Of a stretch of 61,382 nucleotides of DNA, positions 27,341-36,401 are shown one piece after another. The position numbers were made by a program, and so were the translations under genes. Each line of letters starts with the position of its first letter. Within the stretch, counting starts at the first letter, position 1. The DNA is from Photobacterium sp. Ph5 (GTDB lineage: Bacteria > Pseudomonadota > Gammaproteobacteria > Enterobacterales > Vibrionaceae), in the NCBI RefSeq assembly GCF_022129445.1, contig NZ_JADQAQ010000011.1:1-61382 (forward strand). The letters are read 5' to 3'. The notes below the pieces were generated by a model that saw nothing but the letters and a program-made list of their open reading frames with translations, made no database searches and was not told the DNA's origin.

Positions 27341-28791
27341 GATGCCGACTCTTCAGCCCATTCTTTATATTTACGTTCTAACGTTTTACGTGCAACACCA
27401 AGCTGACGAGAAGCCGCAGATTTATTGCCATCATGTGAATCTACCACTTGCATAATATGGGCTTTCTCAACATCTTTTAGCGTCCAATCTGTTGGGTAAC
27501 AATATTGCTCTTGCCCATCTTCATGACACTGACACGGACGTTTATCATCACCATTTCCAGAAGCACTGGTTTGATTCGAAGTGTTTTCAGCAGAAAGCGC
27601 TGGTGCATCACCATTTAATTCTTGCCAATATTCAGCAGGCGATTTACCGAGCAGAATACAGCGTTCCATCATATTACGTAGTTCACGAATATTACCCGGC
27701 CACTGATACGCTTGCATGGCAAGGATATCTTCATGAGTCCAATTGATCGGCTTCATGCCTAAATCTTTTGAAAGCTGTTGAGTAAAGTGATGCGCTAAAG
27801 CTGGAATATCTTCTACACGTTCTCGTAATGCGGGAAGCTCAATGGTTAATACATTAAGACGGTAATACAGATCTTGGCGAAAACGCCCTTCTTCCACTTC
27901 TTTTTTAAGATTTCGGTTTGTTGCCGCCACAATACGGACATCAACCTGTACTTCACGTTCAGCACCAACCGGACGAATGGCTTTTTGCTCTAACGCACGT
28001 AACAGTGATGACTGCATAGACAATGGCATTTCACCAATTTCATCTAAAAACAGTGTGCCATTATTAGCAACACGGAATAAACCATCACGACCTTTCTTCG
28101 CCCCAGTAAACGCACCAGATACGTGACCAAATAATTCACTTTCCAATAAATCAGGGGCAATCGCACCACAGTTAAGAGGAACAAAAGGACCTGTACGTTT
28201 ACTCAATTGGTGAAGTGCACGCGCCACCAGCTCTTTACCTGTACCCGATTCACCTTCCACTAATACCGCAGCAACAGAAGGTGCAACTTGGGCAATCATC
28301 TTTTTCATTCGCTGGGTGCTTTCCGCATCGCCGATGATATCGACAGGATAGCTACGCTCAACATCGCGTTGCAAAGCAAAGTTTTGGCGCTCTACTAAAC
28401 GACGCTCAATACAACGGCTGACAGACTGCATCATTTGCTCTAGGTTGAACGGCTTTAAGATGAAATCAGACGCCCCTGCACGTAGTGCCTGAATCGCCAT
28501 ATCTAAATCTGCGTAACCTGTCATAAAGATAACATCACTACGACGCGTATTTGGATCAAACGCTTCATGCCATTCAATCCCTGAACGCCCTGGCAGATTT
28601 ATATCTACAATTAGTAAATCAAAGTGGCAGCGTTTTCTGATTTCTTCCGCTTCTTCAATACTGCCTGCAGTGTCAACCTGAGCAAACTTCTTACTTAATG
28701 CTTTTTTTAAGATGGCACGCATACCTGGTTCATCATCAACAACCAGCACAGACACAGCAGTCCAAGGCGTATTTAATTCAAGATCAGACAT
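27331..28791 (-). CDS. NtrC-family sigma-54-dependent response regulator
   Basis: A 486-residue activator. The receiver domain has D20, the phospho-acceptor D63 and K113. The AAA+ domain has Walker A GESGTGKE, the sigma-54 contact loop GAFTGA at 226-231 and FLDEIGE. A Fis-type HTH forms the end (NKSAASRQLGVARKTLERKY). The linker holds an unusual Cys/His cluster (C420, C422, H423, C431). It is the first gene of the two-component operon, divergent from tupA. It is the only sigma-54 activator in the window, which makes it the best candidate to bind the 19-bp palindromes and fire the four sigma-54-type promoters. Confidence 0.93.
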   Translation of the reverse strand: MSDLELNTPWTAVSVLVVDDEPGMRAILKKALSKKFAQVDTAGSIEEAEEIRKRCHFDLLIVDINLPGRSGIEWHEAFDPNTRRSDVIFMTGYADLDMAIQALRAGASDFILKPFNLEQMMQSVSRCIERRLVERQNFALQRDVERSYPVDIIGDAESTQRMKKMIAQVAPSVAAVLVEGESGTGKELVARALHQLSKRTGPFVPLNCGAIAPDLLESELFGHVSGAFTGAKKGRDGLFRVANNGTLFLDEIGEMPLSMQSSLLRALEQKAIRPVGAEREVQVDVRIVAATNRNLKKEVEEGRFRQDLYYRLNVLTIELPALRERVEDIPALAHHFTQQLSKDLGMKPINWTHEDILAMQAYQWPGNIRELRNMMERCILLGKSPAEYWQELNGDAPALSAENTSNQTSASGNGDDKRPCQCHEDGQEQYCYPTDWTLKDVEKAHIMQVVDSHDGNKSAASRQLGVARKTLERKYKEWAEESASCE

Positions 28792-28817
28792 AAAGGGACA
28801 TAATTACCTATAAAAAG

Positions 28818-28836
28818 ATGCGACATTTTGTCCCAC
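28818..28836. promoter_or_regulatory. Palindromic operator between the regulator gene and tupA
   Basis: ATGCGACA-TTT-TGTCCCAC. The inner six bases of the arms match with one exception. It lies 27 bases from the regulator start codon, where it could autoregulate, and about 160 bp upstream of the tupA start site, where it could act as an enhancer. Confidence 0.6.
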
Positions 28837-28961
28837 CGTCTGGATAAAAGTCAAAACACATTTAAAGCAGAATAATGACGCAGCGCAAAAAATCAAAAAT
28901 AGCACTTTATAATCAACAAATTAGATAACATAAGATCACGTAATATAATTATTATATATTC

Positions 28962-28977
28962 TGGCATTTTATTTGCT
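28962..28977 (+). promoter_or_regulatory. Sigma-54-type promoter of tupA
   Basis: TGGCATTTTATTTGCT, the best sigma-54 match in the window (TGGCA and TTGCT with the correct spacing). The predicted start is near 28988, giving a leader of about 76 bases. Confidence 0.75.
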
Positions 28978-28998
28978 TATAGGCGCATAAGCTATTGA

Positions 28999-29017
28999 TT
29001 GGGACGAAAGGTCTCAA
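28999..29017. promoter_or_regulatory. Palindromic operator downstream of the tupA start site
   Basis: TTGGGACG-AAA-GGTCTCAA. The outer seven bases of the arms pair with one exception. Its centre is near +20 of the predicted transcript, a position that could repress rather than activate. Confidence 0.6.
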
Positions 29018-29063
29018 ATTGTCTCTTTTCATTTTACGTTGAGTCTGTAAATCAAGGAATCTT

Positions 29064-29888
29064 ATGAATTTTTTTAAGACGAGTTTAGTTATTTTAAGCT
29101 TAGCCGCAGCAAGCCTTAGCCATGCCGCGACCGATAATAAAGAAAATAAAACCATTCGTTTAGCAACAACAACCAGTACTTACCACTCAGGGCTTCTTGA
29201 CTACCTTTTACCAGCGTTTAAAAAAGACACTGGCTACACTGTTGAAGTTCTAGCGGCAGGTACAGGCAAAGCATTACGCATGGGCGAAAATGGTGATGTG
29301 GATTTGGTGATGACTCACGCACCTAAAGCGGAAGCAAAATTCGTTGATGGCGGCTTTGGTGTACTTCCTCGTAAATTAATGCACAACGATTTTGTGCTTG
29401 TTGGTCCGAAAAGCGATCCTGCAAAAATCAAAGGCGACAAAGATGTTGCTGATGCATTAGTAAAAATTGCTGAAACCGATTCAGTATTCGTTTCTCGTGG
29501 TGATGATTCTGGCACAAATAAAAAAGAGCTGAACCTTTGGGCTCAAACTAAAATGGAACCAAACTTCGGTGGCTACAAAGCAGTAGGTCAAGGTATGGGC
29601 CCTACATTAAACATGGCGTCTGAATTACAAGCTTATACGCTTACAGATCGTGGAACATGGCTTGCTTACCAAAATAAATTGCACTTAGAAATCATGGTTC
29701 AAGGTGACAAACGTCTCTTTAACCCATACCAAGTGATCTTAGTGAATCCAAGCCGCTACCCTGACATTAACTACCAAGGTGCAAAAACATTCAGCGATTG
29801 GTTAGTCAACTCTAAAGCACAAACAATGATCAATGATTACCAACGCCATGGTGAACAACTGTTTGTTGCAGATGCAATCACACAATAA
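29064..29888 (+). CDS. tupA: Tungstate ABC transporter binding protein TupA
   Basis: Periplasmic oxyanion-binding protein of 274 residues. The signal peptide ends near SHA. The family motif RLATTTSTYHSGLLD and the ligand-binding segments GTGKALRMGENGDVDLV and VSRGDDSGTNKKE fit TupA/WtpA-type tungstate binders rather than ModA. It delivers tungstate (or molybdate) to TupBC for the formate dehydrogenase cofactor. An AAGGA site lies before the ATG. A 127-bp gap with a large inverted repeat separates it from tupB, perhaps to allow more TupA than TupBC. Confidence 0.92.
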   Translation: MNFFKTSLVILSLAAASLSHAATDNKENKTIRLATTTSTYHSGLLDYLLPAFKKDTGYTVEVLAAGTGKALRMGENGDVDLVMTHAPKAEAKFVDGGFGVLPRKLMHNDFVLVGPKSDPAKIKGDKDVADALVKIAETDSVFVSRGDDSGTNKKELNLWAQTKMEPNFGGYKAVGQGMGPTLNMASELQAYTLTDRGTWLAYQNKLHLEIMVQGDKRLFNPYQVILVNPSRYPDINYQGAKTFSDWLVNSKAQTMINDYQRHGEQLFVADAITQ

Positions 29889-29918
29889 ATAATCAGTTTT
29901 ATTTGATTTTGTAACATT

Positions 29919-29988
29919 TTACGCCGAACACATCCTCATCTCTAATTAACACTTCTGTTATAATAAAACGAGGCCATGTTCGGCGTAA
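29919..29988 (+). promoter_or_regulatory. Large inverted repeat between tupA and tupB
   Basis: A perfect 12-bp inverted repeat (29919-29930 with 29977-29988) spans a 46-base loop. No T run follows, so it is not a terminator. As RNA it could shield the tupA 3' end or attenuate; as DNA the arms lie 58 bp apart and flank a TATAAT at 29959-29964, so it could also be a paired operator. Confidence 0.5.
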
Positions 29989-30015
29989 CCAATTAAATAT
30001 TAGATAAAAATAACA

Positions 30016-30717
30016 ATGAATATTTGGCAAACAACGCAACAAGCAATCCAACTTCTATTTAGTGGAGACAGTTCGCTATGGGGCATTGTTGGTGTTTCTT
30101 TTTCAGTTTCTCTTTTAGCCATTGCTATTGTATTAATTCCCTCTTTATTAGTTGCGTTCTCCCTTGCTTATGGCAAATTCCCAGGTCGATGGCTAATCCT
30201 TTCTTTTGTTAATACACTGCAATCAGTTCCAACTGTTGTTATTGGCTTATTACTGTATATGTTGCTGTCACGCTCTGGTCCTTTAGGTGACTGGCAAATG
30301 CTGTTTACTCAACGAGCAATGATTCTTGGACAAATATTAATTTGTTTTCCAATCTTAATTTCTATGATGCATGCCGCTTTTCAAAACAGTGATCGTCGGG
30401 CATGGGAAACTGCAATTTCATTGGGTGCTAGTTATCCACGCGCATTAATGAGCCTTATGTGGGAAAGCCGCTTCCCCCTATTAGCTGCCATTGTTGCGTC
30501 TTTTAGCCGTATTATCACTGAAGTAGGTTGCTCAATGATGGTCGGCGGTAACATTTTAAATTCAACCAGAAATATTCCGACAGCCATTGCATTGGAAAGC
30601 TCTAAAGGTGCATTTGCACAAGGTGTCGCCTTGGGAATGGTATTATTACTTCTCGCTCTCGGACTAAACTTTATTTTATCGATCTCTCGTGGCAAAGCCC
30701 ACTTGCGTACGAACTAA
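30016..30717 (+). CDS. tupB: Tungstate ABC transporter permease TupB
   Basis: A 233-residue inner-membrane permease with about six helices (for example 22-48, 60-85, 97-118 and the C-terminal helices). The EAA-type loop is seen in WETAISLGASYPRALMSLMWESR. It forms a homodimeric channel for tungstate with TupC on the cytosolic side. It lies 15 bases before tupC. Confidence 0.92.
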   Translation: MNIWQTTQQAIQLLFSGDSSLWGIVGVSFSVSLLAIAIVLIPSLLVAFSLAYGKFPGRWLILSFVNTLQSVPTVVIGLLLYMLLSRSGPLGDWQMLFTQRAMILGQILICFPILISMMHAAFQNSDRRAWETAISLGASYPRALMSLMWESRFPLLAAIVASFSRIITEVGCSMMVGGNILNSTRNIPTAIALESSKGAFAQGVALGMVLLLLALGLNFILSISRGKAHLRTN

Positions 30718-30732
30718 GCTGAGGGCATTGAT

Positions 30733-31434
30733 ATGACGCATATTTCAATTGAGGCAACAGATCTTTCTGTTCGTTTTAAGCATCGCCTACTTTTCCATAT
30801 TCCTCAGTTAAAGTTAGAACCACAAGACGCGATTTATCTCACTGGTGATAACGGCGTTGGAAAAACAACATTACTAAAAGTGTTAGCTGGATTACAGAAA
30901 CCGACCACTGGAAAAGTCAATACTCAACACCATTGGTTAAGTCGTTTGTTTGGAGGCTGCTACCAAAACGGTATTATCTACATGCATCAAACCCCATATA
31001 TGTTTGATGGCACAGTGTTTGATAATGTTTGTTATGGCTTAAAATATATTGTTCGCGATCGTCAGCAACGCCGTAATGAAGCCATTAATGCCTTAAGAAT
31101 GGTCGGATTAGAAACCCTTGCCGACGAGCATGTTTCTGTTTTGTCTGGCGGTGAACGCCAACGTGTTGCAATGGCGCGAGCATGGGTATTAAAACCAAGT
31201 GTATTACTGATGGATGAATCCAGTGCAAGTATGGATAAAGAGTCCATCAGTCGCCAAGTCATATTGGCAAAAGATTTATTAGAGCGAGGCTCGAGCCTTG
31301 TCATCACTAGCCACCAGCATAACGAATTAACCGCTTTATGCCGTCGTCAGTGGACAATCAATGACACAAAATTAATTGAGCGTGCAGATTTGCAGCTTGT
31401 TAAAAAGGATAAGGACAACTATGCCTACGCCTGA
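30733..31434 (+). CDS. tupC: Tungstate ABC transporter ATPase TupC
   Basis: A 233-residue ATPase subunit. Walker A is GDNGVGKTT, the signature is LSGGERQR, Walker B is VLLMDESS and the H-loop is TSHQHNE. No additional C-terminal regulatory domain is present, unlike ModC. It overlaps mobA by 14 bases, so uptake and nucleotide attachment of the cofactor are coupled. Confidence 0.92.
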   Translation: MTHISIEATDLSVRFKHRLLFHIPQLKLEPQDAIYLTGDNGVGKTTLLKVLAGLQKPTTGKVNTQHHWLSRLFGGCYQNGIIYMHQTPYMFDGTVFDNVCYGLKYIVRDRQQRRNEAINALRMVGLETLADEHVSVLSGGERQRVAMARAWVLKPSVLLMDESSASMDKESISRQVILAKDLLERGSSLVITSHQHNELTALCRRQWTINDTKLIERADLQLVKKDKDNYAYA

Positions 31435-32014
31435 ACAAACTCAGTGGGTTATTTTAGCTGGTGGACAAGCCAGCCGTATGGGAGGAAATGATAAGGGGTT
31501 AATTAAACTGGCTGATAAGCCTTTAATTCAACATGTTATCGATACGCTACGCCCACAAACATCACATATCATCATCAATGCAAACCGTAACCAAGAACGT
31601 TATGCTGAATTTGGCAAAGTCTTTGGTGATACCATCAAAGACTATCCCGGCCCTTTAGGCGGTATGCATGCCGCGCTTTCTCATATCGATAATGATTGGA
31701 TCGGCTTTGTTCCTTGCGATTGCCCGCAACTCCCCCACGATTTAGTTGCACGAATGGCAAACGCTTGTACGGAAGAAACCGATATTGCCGTCGCTCATAA
31801 TGGCGAGCATATTCAACCAGTAGTAACGCTTATCCACCGCCGTATTTTACCTAAGCTTGAAACCTTTCTTGCTAATGGCGACCGTAAGATTATTCTACTT
31901 TACCGCCAATGCAATATGATCACGGTTGATTTCAGTGATCAACCCGATGCCTTTGTAAACCTTAATACCCCTGAAGAACTCTCTCAATTTGGAGTACTAC
32001 ATGAGTCAAATTAA
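31421..32014 (+). CDS. mobA: Molybdenum cofactor guanylyltransferase MobA
   Basis: A 197-residue enzyme that attaches GMP to molybdopterin to form the dinucleotide cofactor used by FdhA. The GTP-binding loop is [16 protein letters not shown], and the metal-binding region is [10 protein letters not shown] start at the ATG at 31421 with an AAGGATAAGGA site 7 bases upstream; the open frame extends 15 codons further but without a good start. It overlaps tupC at its start and the mobB-moeA fusion at its end, 14 bases each. Confidence 0.93.
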   Translation: MPTPEQTQWVILAGGQASRMGGNDKGLIKLADKPLIQHVIDTLRPQTSHIIINANRNQERYAEFGKVFGDTIKDYPGPLGGMHAALSHIDNDWIGFVPCDCPQLPHDLVARMANACTEETDIAVAHNGEHIQPVVTLIHRRILPKLETFLANGDRKIILLYRQCNMITVDFSDQPDAFVNLNTPEELSQFGVLHESN

Positions 32015-33779
32015 CGCTTCTTTACCGCTACTTGGTTTTGCTGCATTTAGTGGTACAGGTAAAACAACACTACTTGAAGCTATGTTGCCTAAACTTGTTG
32101 AACGTGGACTACGTGTAGCTGTGGTAAAACACGCCCATCATAATTTTGATATCGACCAAGAAGGCAAAGACAGCTACCGTCTTCGTAAAGCTGGTGCAAA
32201 CCAGATGCTGATCTCTTCACGTTACCGTCGCGCTCTTGTGACAGAAACACCAGATGAAGAAGCGCAACTTCCCTATTTACTTAGCCAATTAGATCAAAGC
32301 CAATTAGATCTGATTTTGGTGGAAGGTTTTAAAAAGCTCGATTTCCCTAAAATTGAACTACATCGAGAAGAAGTCGGTAAGCCTTGGTTGCATCCAGAAG
32401 ACGCTAATATCATCGCCATTGCAGCAAATATTCCTGCTGAAAGTACATTGCCACAAATGGACATCAACAACCTTGACCAACTTACTGATTTCGTTATTGA
32501 TTACGCTAACAACAGCGCAAATCATGAAGCGCAAACATTAAGCTGTAGCGATATCAATCCAACAGGTATGTTATCGGTTGCTCAAGGTCGTGAAAAAATT
32601 CTTCAGCAGATCAAACCATTAAACAACAGCGAGTCCGTTAGCCTTCACCAAGCGTTAGGACAAATTGTCGCACAAGACATTTTATCGCCAGTTAACGTGC
32701 CACAACATATCAATTCAGCAATGGACGGATATGCAATTCGTGGCGATGATCTCGATCGTGAAAGCTACCATGTTGTAGGTCAAGTACTGGCAGGCCATAG
32801 CTACGATAACACCCTACAAGCAGGTGAAGCTGTACGCATTATGACAGGTGCCCCTGTACCACAAGGTGCCGATACTGTGATTATGCGTGAGCAAGCAAAC
32901 CAAGAAGGTGACACGGTCACGTTTAACCTTGCTATGGGTAAAATCAAAGCAGGTCAAAACGTGCGTCAAGCAGGTGAAGATTTAGCATTAGGTCAGGTTG
33001 CCGTTGCTGCGGGCACAACAATCACAGCACCAGAACTTGGCATGGTAGCGTCACTAGGTATTGATAAAATCACGATCAACAAACCTATTCGCGTTGCGAT
33101 TTTCTCTACTGGTGATGAAGTACAACAACCGGGTGAAGCACAAAAACCAAACTGCATTTATGATTCAAACCGCTACACCCTGTTCGCTTTACTGACCAAG
33201 TTAGGTTGTGACGTGGTTGATCTTGGCATTATTGATGATAACGAAACGTCTCTTGAAAAAACCTTACAACAGGCAAGCAGCCAAGCTGACTTGATCTTAT
33301 CATCAGGTGGCGTATCAGTCGGTGATGCAGATTACATCAAAACCGTTCTCGATAAGTTAGGTCAAATCAACTTCTGGCGTATCAATATGCGCCCAGGTCG
33401 ACCTCTTGCCTTTGGTACTATTAGTGATGTGCCTTTCTTTGGCTTACCGGGTAACCCTGTAGCGGTAATGGTTGCGTTTTTACAATTTGTTGAACCTGCT
33501 ATTCGTAAACAACAAGGGATTATTAATTGGCAACCTAAAACCCATCAAGCGATTGCCACAGAGAAGCTACGCTCTCGCCCAGAACGTACTGAATATACTC
33601 GTGGTATTTCAAGTTTTGATGCCAATGGTCGTTTGGTTGTGAAAAGCACAGGTTCGCAAGGTTCAGGTATATTACGCTCGATGAGCGAAGCAAACTGTTT
33701 AATTGAGATCACACCGGAACAAATAAATGCAGATATTGGTGATCGCGTGACTATTATTCCACTAGATATCCGCGTTTAA
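32001..33779 (+). CDS. MobB-MoeA fusion protein (molybdopterin biosynthesis)
   Basis: A 592-residue two-domain protein. Residues of about 8-170 are MobB-like: a P-loop FSGTGKTTL and [13 protein letters not shown]. Residues of about 190-592 are MoeA: the start [15 protein letters not shown] region, [39 protein letters not shown] and the C-terminal domain. MoeA inserts the metal into the dithiolene; MobB is a GTP-binding partner of MobA. The ATG at 32001 has a TTTGGAG site; an upstream TTG at 31989 does not. The fusion joins cofactor metal insertion to nucleotide attachment. Confidence 0.92.
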   Translation: MSQINASLPLLGFAAFSGTGKTTLLEAMLPKLVERGLRVAVVKHAHHNFDIDQEGKDSYRLRKAGANQMLISSRYRRALVTETPDEEAQLPYLLSQLDQSQLDLILVEGFKKLDFPKIELHREEVGKPWLHPEDANIIAIAANIPAESTLPQMDINNLDQLTDFVIDYANNSANHEAQTLSCSDINPTGMLSVAQGREKILQQIKPLNNSESVSLHQALGQIVAQDILSPVNVPQHINSAMDGYAIRGDDLDRESYHVVGQVLAGHSYDNTLQAGEAVRIMTGAPVPQGADTVIMREQANQEGDTVTFNLAMGKIKAGQNVRQAGEDLALGQVAVAAGTTITAPELGMVASLGIDKITINKPIRVAIFSTGDEVQQPGEAQKPNCIYDSNRYTLFALLTKLGCDVVDLGIIDDNETSLEKTLQQASSQADLILSSGGVSVGDADYIKTVLDKLGQINFWRINMRPGRPLAFGTISDVPFFGLPGNPVAVMVAFLQFVEPAIRKQQGIINWQPKTHQAIATEKLRSRPERTEYTRGISSFDANGRLVVKSTGSQGSGILRSMSEANCLIEITPEQINADIGDRVTIIPLDIRV

Positions 33780-33800
33780 CACTCAGCTTCACCATAACGT

Positions 33801-33837
33801 AAAAAGCCAAGCTATTTTAATAGCTTGGCTTTTTTTT
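33801..33837 (+). terminator. Terminator of the tup-mob operon
   Basis: AAAAAGCCAAGCTA pairs with TAGCTTGGCTTTTT around a short loop and is followed by a T run. Confidence 0.92.
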
Positions 33838-33853
33838 ATTTTAATTTTTTGTT

Positions 33854-33880
33854 GTAGCATCCATGCTACTTATTTTTTTC
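33854..33880 (+). terminator. Second hairpin with T run
   Basis: GTAGCAT-CC-ATGCTAC is followed by TTATTTTTTT. The loop is small. It may be a backup terminator. Confidence 0.5.
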
Positions 33881-34295
33881 CTATCTTCTACACGTTTAGA
33901 AGTCGGCATAGATCTTTCATTATATGTTTATTTGTAACAAAAGATTTCTTTATTCTCTAGGCGAATGATAATACATAATAATTTATCGATATACACGTCA
34001 AAAATCGATTTTTAGAGAAAAACATTAAAAAAATAGTGGTTAAGTACATTAAGTGATCAGACTGAGTGTAAAGTTGAAAATTTCAAAAAAAACTTCAACT
34101 TTTTCTTTATCGTTAACACAAAATTAAAATGTGACATTGCTCGCAATAACAAGACAATAGATGATAGTTATGAATAGAACCTCTTGCATTTACACATAAT
34201 TTAACAGCTAACAATATTTCATCTGGCTAGACCATTAAACAGCACTTTATGTTGTAGAATAGGTGCAGTCTCTATTTTAGGTATTCATACGTAAC

Positions 34296-35018
34296 ATGTT
34301 TTTAGATACATACTATTCAGATAAAAGTGGTGAGTTTTCTTTTACTCGTGAACAAGCAAGCGACTTTGCAAAACGCATCGCAGGTGATTTCAACCCAATT
34401 CATGATCCAGACAATAAGCGTTTTTGTGTTCCTGGCGATCTACTTTTCTCTGTCTTGCTTGCTAATGTTGGTATCAGCCAAAAAATGCGTGTGACATTTG
34501 CAGGCATGATAAATGAGAGTACAGAACTGAGTATTTCAGCTCAATCCGATACCGATTTATCATTAATTGATAGTAAAGGTAAAGAATTCCTGCACCTTGC
34601 ACGTTCAGGTGAAACAACACATGACCAAGATTTAATTGCTCAAATAACTAAAAGTTACGTTCAATTTTCAGGAATGAATTTTCCTCACATCATGGTGCCT
34701 TTAATGAAATCTAAAGACATGATGATCAACCCAACTCGCCCATTAGTGATTTACGAAAGTATGGAACTTGAATTCTGTCGCCTTGACTTAACAGCACCCC
34801 ACGTAGAGCTAACGAGTTCAAATATTGACGTTGATGGCAAACGTGGAAGTGTGACATTGAATTTCTGTTTTAAAGAAAATGGAGAGATAGTTGGTACTGG
34901 TCGTAAACGTATGGTAATGAGTGGTTTAAAACCTTATTGCCAAGATGGTATCGATGATTTGGTTTCTCGTTTTAATGCTAAGAAAGAACATTACAATAAT
35001 CTTCAAGCAGCAGTTTAA
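34296..35018 (+). CDS. DUF3581 protein with a hot-dog hydratase-like motif
   Basis: A 240-residue soluble protein of the DUF3581 family, which is common in Vibrionaceae and has no known function. The N-terminal part holds AGDFNPIHDPDNKRF, which matches the active-site pattern of MaoC-type hot-dog hydratases (Asp and His in DxNPIH). The rest may be a second, degenerate hot-dog. It could act on a CoA or ACP thioester, or be an inactive binding relative. Monocistronic, with a strong terminator. Confidence 0.75.
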   Translation: MFLDTYYSDKSGEFSFTREQASDFAKRIAGDFNPIHDPDNKRFCVPGDLLFSVLLANVGISQKMRVTFAGMINESTELSISAQSDTDLSLIDSKGKEFLHLARSGETTHDQDLIAQITKSYVQFSGMNFPHIMVPLMKSKDMMINPTRPLVIYESMELEFCRLDLTAPHVELTSSNIDVDGKRGSVTLNFCFKENGEIVGTGRKRMVMSGLKPYCQDGIDDLVSRFNAKKEHYNNLQAAV

Positions 35019-35041
35019 ACAAAATAAGTGATTATCAGCAT

Positions 35042-35076
35042 AATAAGAAGCCCGCAGTTAGCGGGCTTCTTATTAT
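35042..35076. terminator. Bidirectional terminator
   Basis: AATAAGAAGCCCGC pairs with GCGGGCTTCTTATT around a 5-base loop. It lies between DUF3581 and the converging kinase gene and touches the latter's stop codon. Confidence 0.9.
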
Positions 35077-36401
35077 ATATCGTTAATTCGATGATCATGT
35101 TTTAACGGAAAGTATAATCGCGTTCGCAAGCCCGGATTATTATCACTAAAAGCTAAATCACCACCATGACTTTTCATCACCGCTTCAACAAGCGATAACC
35201 CTAAGCCAAAACCTTGATGAGTTCTGCTTTTATCAGCCCGATACATTGGCTCTTTGATACGTCCTTTATCTTCATCCGATACGCCAAGTCCATTATCAAT
35301 CACCACTACACCAAAATGATCGACGACAACTTCAATACATCCCTCATCAGGGGTATATTTTATCGCGTTTTCAACCACATTATAAATGGCACGAAAGAGT
35401 AAACTCGGTTCCCCTTTTAAGTGGTATGGCTCATCTTCACGAAACGATAAAACCTGTTTCTTTTCATCCGAAATAGGTAATAAAAAATCAACAACATCTT
35501 GGCATACTTTTGATAAATCCACCCATTGCTTATCAATTTTATGTTTACCCGTATTGATATGAGAAATTTCTAACATACCATTGAACATGCCAAGCAGAAC
35601 TTCTAAGTCATCATGACACGCTTCTAAATCTTTGGTAAACGGTGCCGTATCTTTGGTCAATAAGCTTTCAAGCCGAAGTTTCATTCTTGCAATGGGGGTA
35701 CGTAAATCGTGTGCCATACCAACCGAAAGTTCTTTTAATGACTCTTCTTTTTTTTCCACTTGTTCAATAAGAAAATTAAGATGAATAGTGAGAACATCAA
35801 ATTCATCATCATTCTTACTGACTGGTAATTTCACCCCTTTTTCACCAAGGCTGACTCGGTTCATACCATGATTAACACGTTCTAATTTCTTTAGAATCGT
35901 GATCGCAAATAACAAAGCACCTGCTAACATCAAAATCACGGGTATAACGATGCCAGAGACTAACATTGGTATCATATTATCTCGATACGAACGCATTAAC
36001 TCAGGGTTAATATCTATAATCAAGCGCTTGTTATCAGGTAAATTCAATGTCCTTTCAAAACGATTAGCACGAAGATCTGTTTCTGATAGTGCTGCAGGAT
36101 ACGTTACCGTAGAATTCACCTCTGGTTGATTAGTAATTCTATATTCAAATGCATTTTGTATTTGTTGGTGCTCTTTAACTACGTCAGGAATCGAATCAAT
36201 CTGGCCATTTTGTTCCATACGTTCAAACAACGCCATTTCATTGCTCAAATCTTGTGCTAACTGTTTATGGTAAAACATTTCGGAGTTAACAAAAACTTGG
36301 TTAATAAACAGGATAAATATAATGGCTACGCAACTTATGAAATAGAGCAGAACTTTAAAAATACTCGAACGTGATAGCCGATCAGAGCCTGCGTAAGACA
36401 T
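35073..36401 (-). CDS. Sensor histidine kinase (EnvZ/QseC-like)
   Basis: A 442-residue inner-membrane kinase. Helices at about 15-34 and 147-170 flank a periplasmic domain of about 110 residues. HAMP follows, then HisKA with H231 in GMAHDLRTPIARM and an ATPase domain with NVVENAIKYTPDEG, DNGLGV and GFGLGLSLV. I start at the ATG at 36401 with a GAGGTG site; a GTG three codons earlier has no site. It overlaps the OmpR-type regulator gene by 20 bases. The signal is unknown. Confidence 0.88.
   Translation of the reverse strand: MSYAGSDRLSRSSIFKVLLYFISCVAIIFILFINQVFVNSEMFYHKQLAQDLSNEMALFERMEQNGQIDSIPDVVKEHQQIQNAFEYRITNQPEVNSTVTYPAALSETDLRANRFERTLNLPDNKRLIIDINPELMRSYRDNMIPMLVSGIVIPVILMLAGALLFAITILKKLERVNHGMNRVSLGEKGVKLPVSKNDDEFDVLTIHLNFLIEQVEKKEESLKELSVGMAHDLRTPIARMKLRLESLLTKDTAPFTKDLEACHDDLEVLLGMFNGMLEISHINTGKHKIDKQWVDLSKVCQDVVDFLLPISDEKKQVLSFREDEPYHLKGEPSLLFRAIYNVVENAIKYTPDEGCIEVVVDHFGVVVIDNGLGVSDEDKGRIKEPMYRADKSRTHQGFGLGLSLVEAVMKSHGGDLAFSDNNPGLRTRLYFPLKHDHRINDI

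Larger units (their letters stand above)
33780..34295. other. 516-bp intergenic region upstream of DUF3581
   Basis: After the two hairpins the region is AT-rich with no ORF or repeat that I can support. It should carry the promoter of the DUF3581 gene. Confidence 0.4.
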
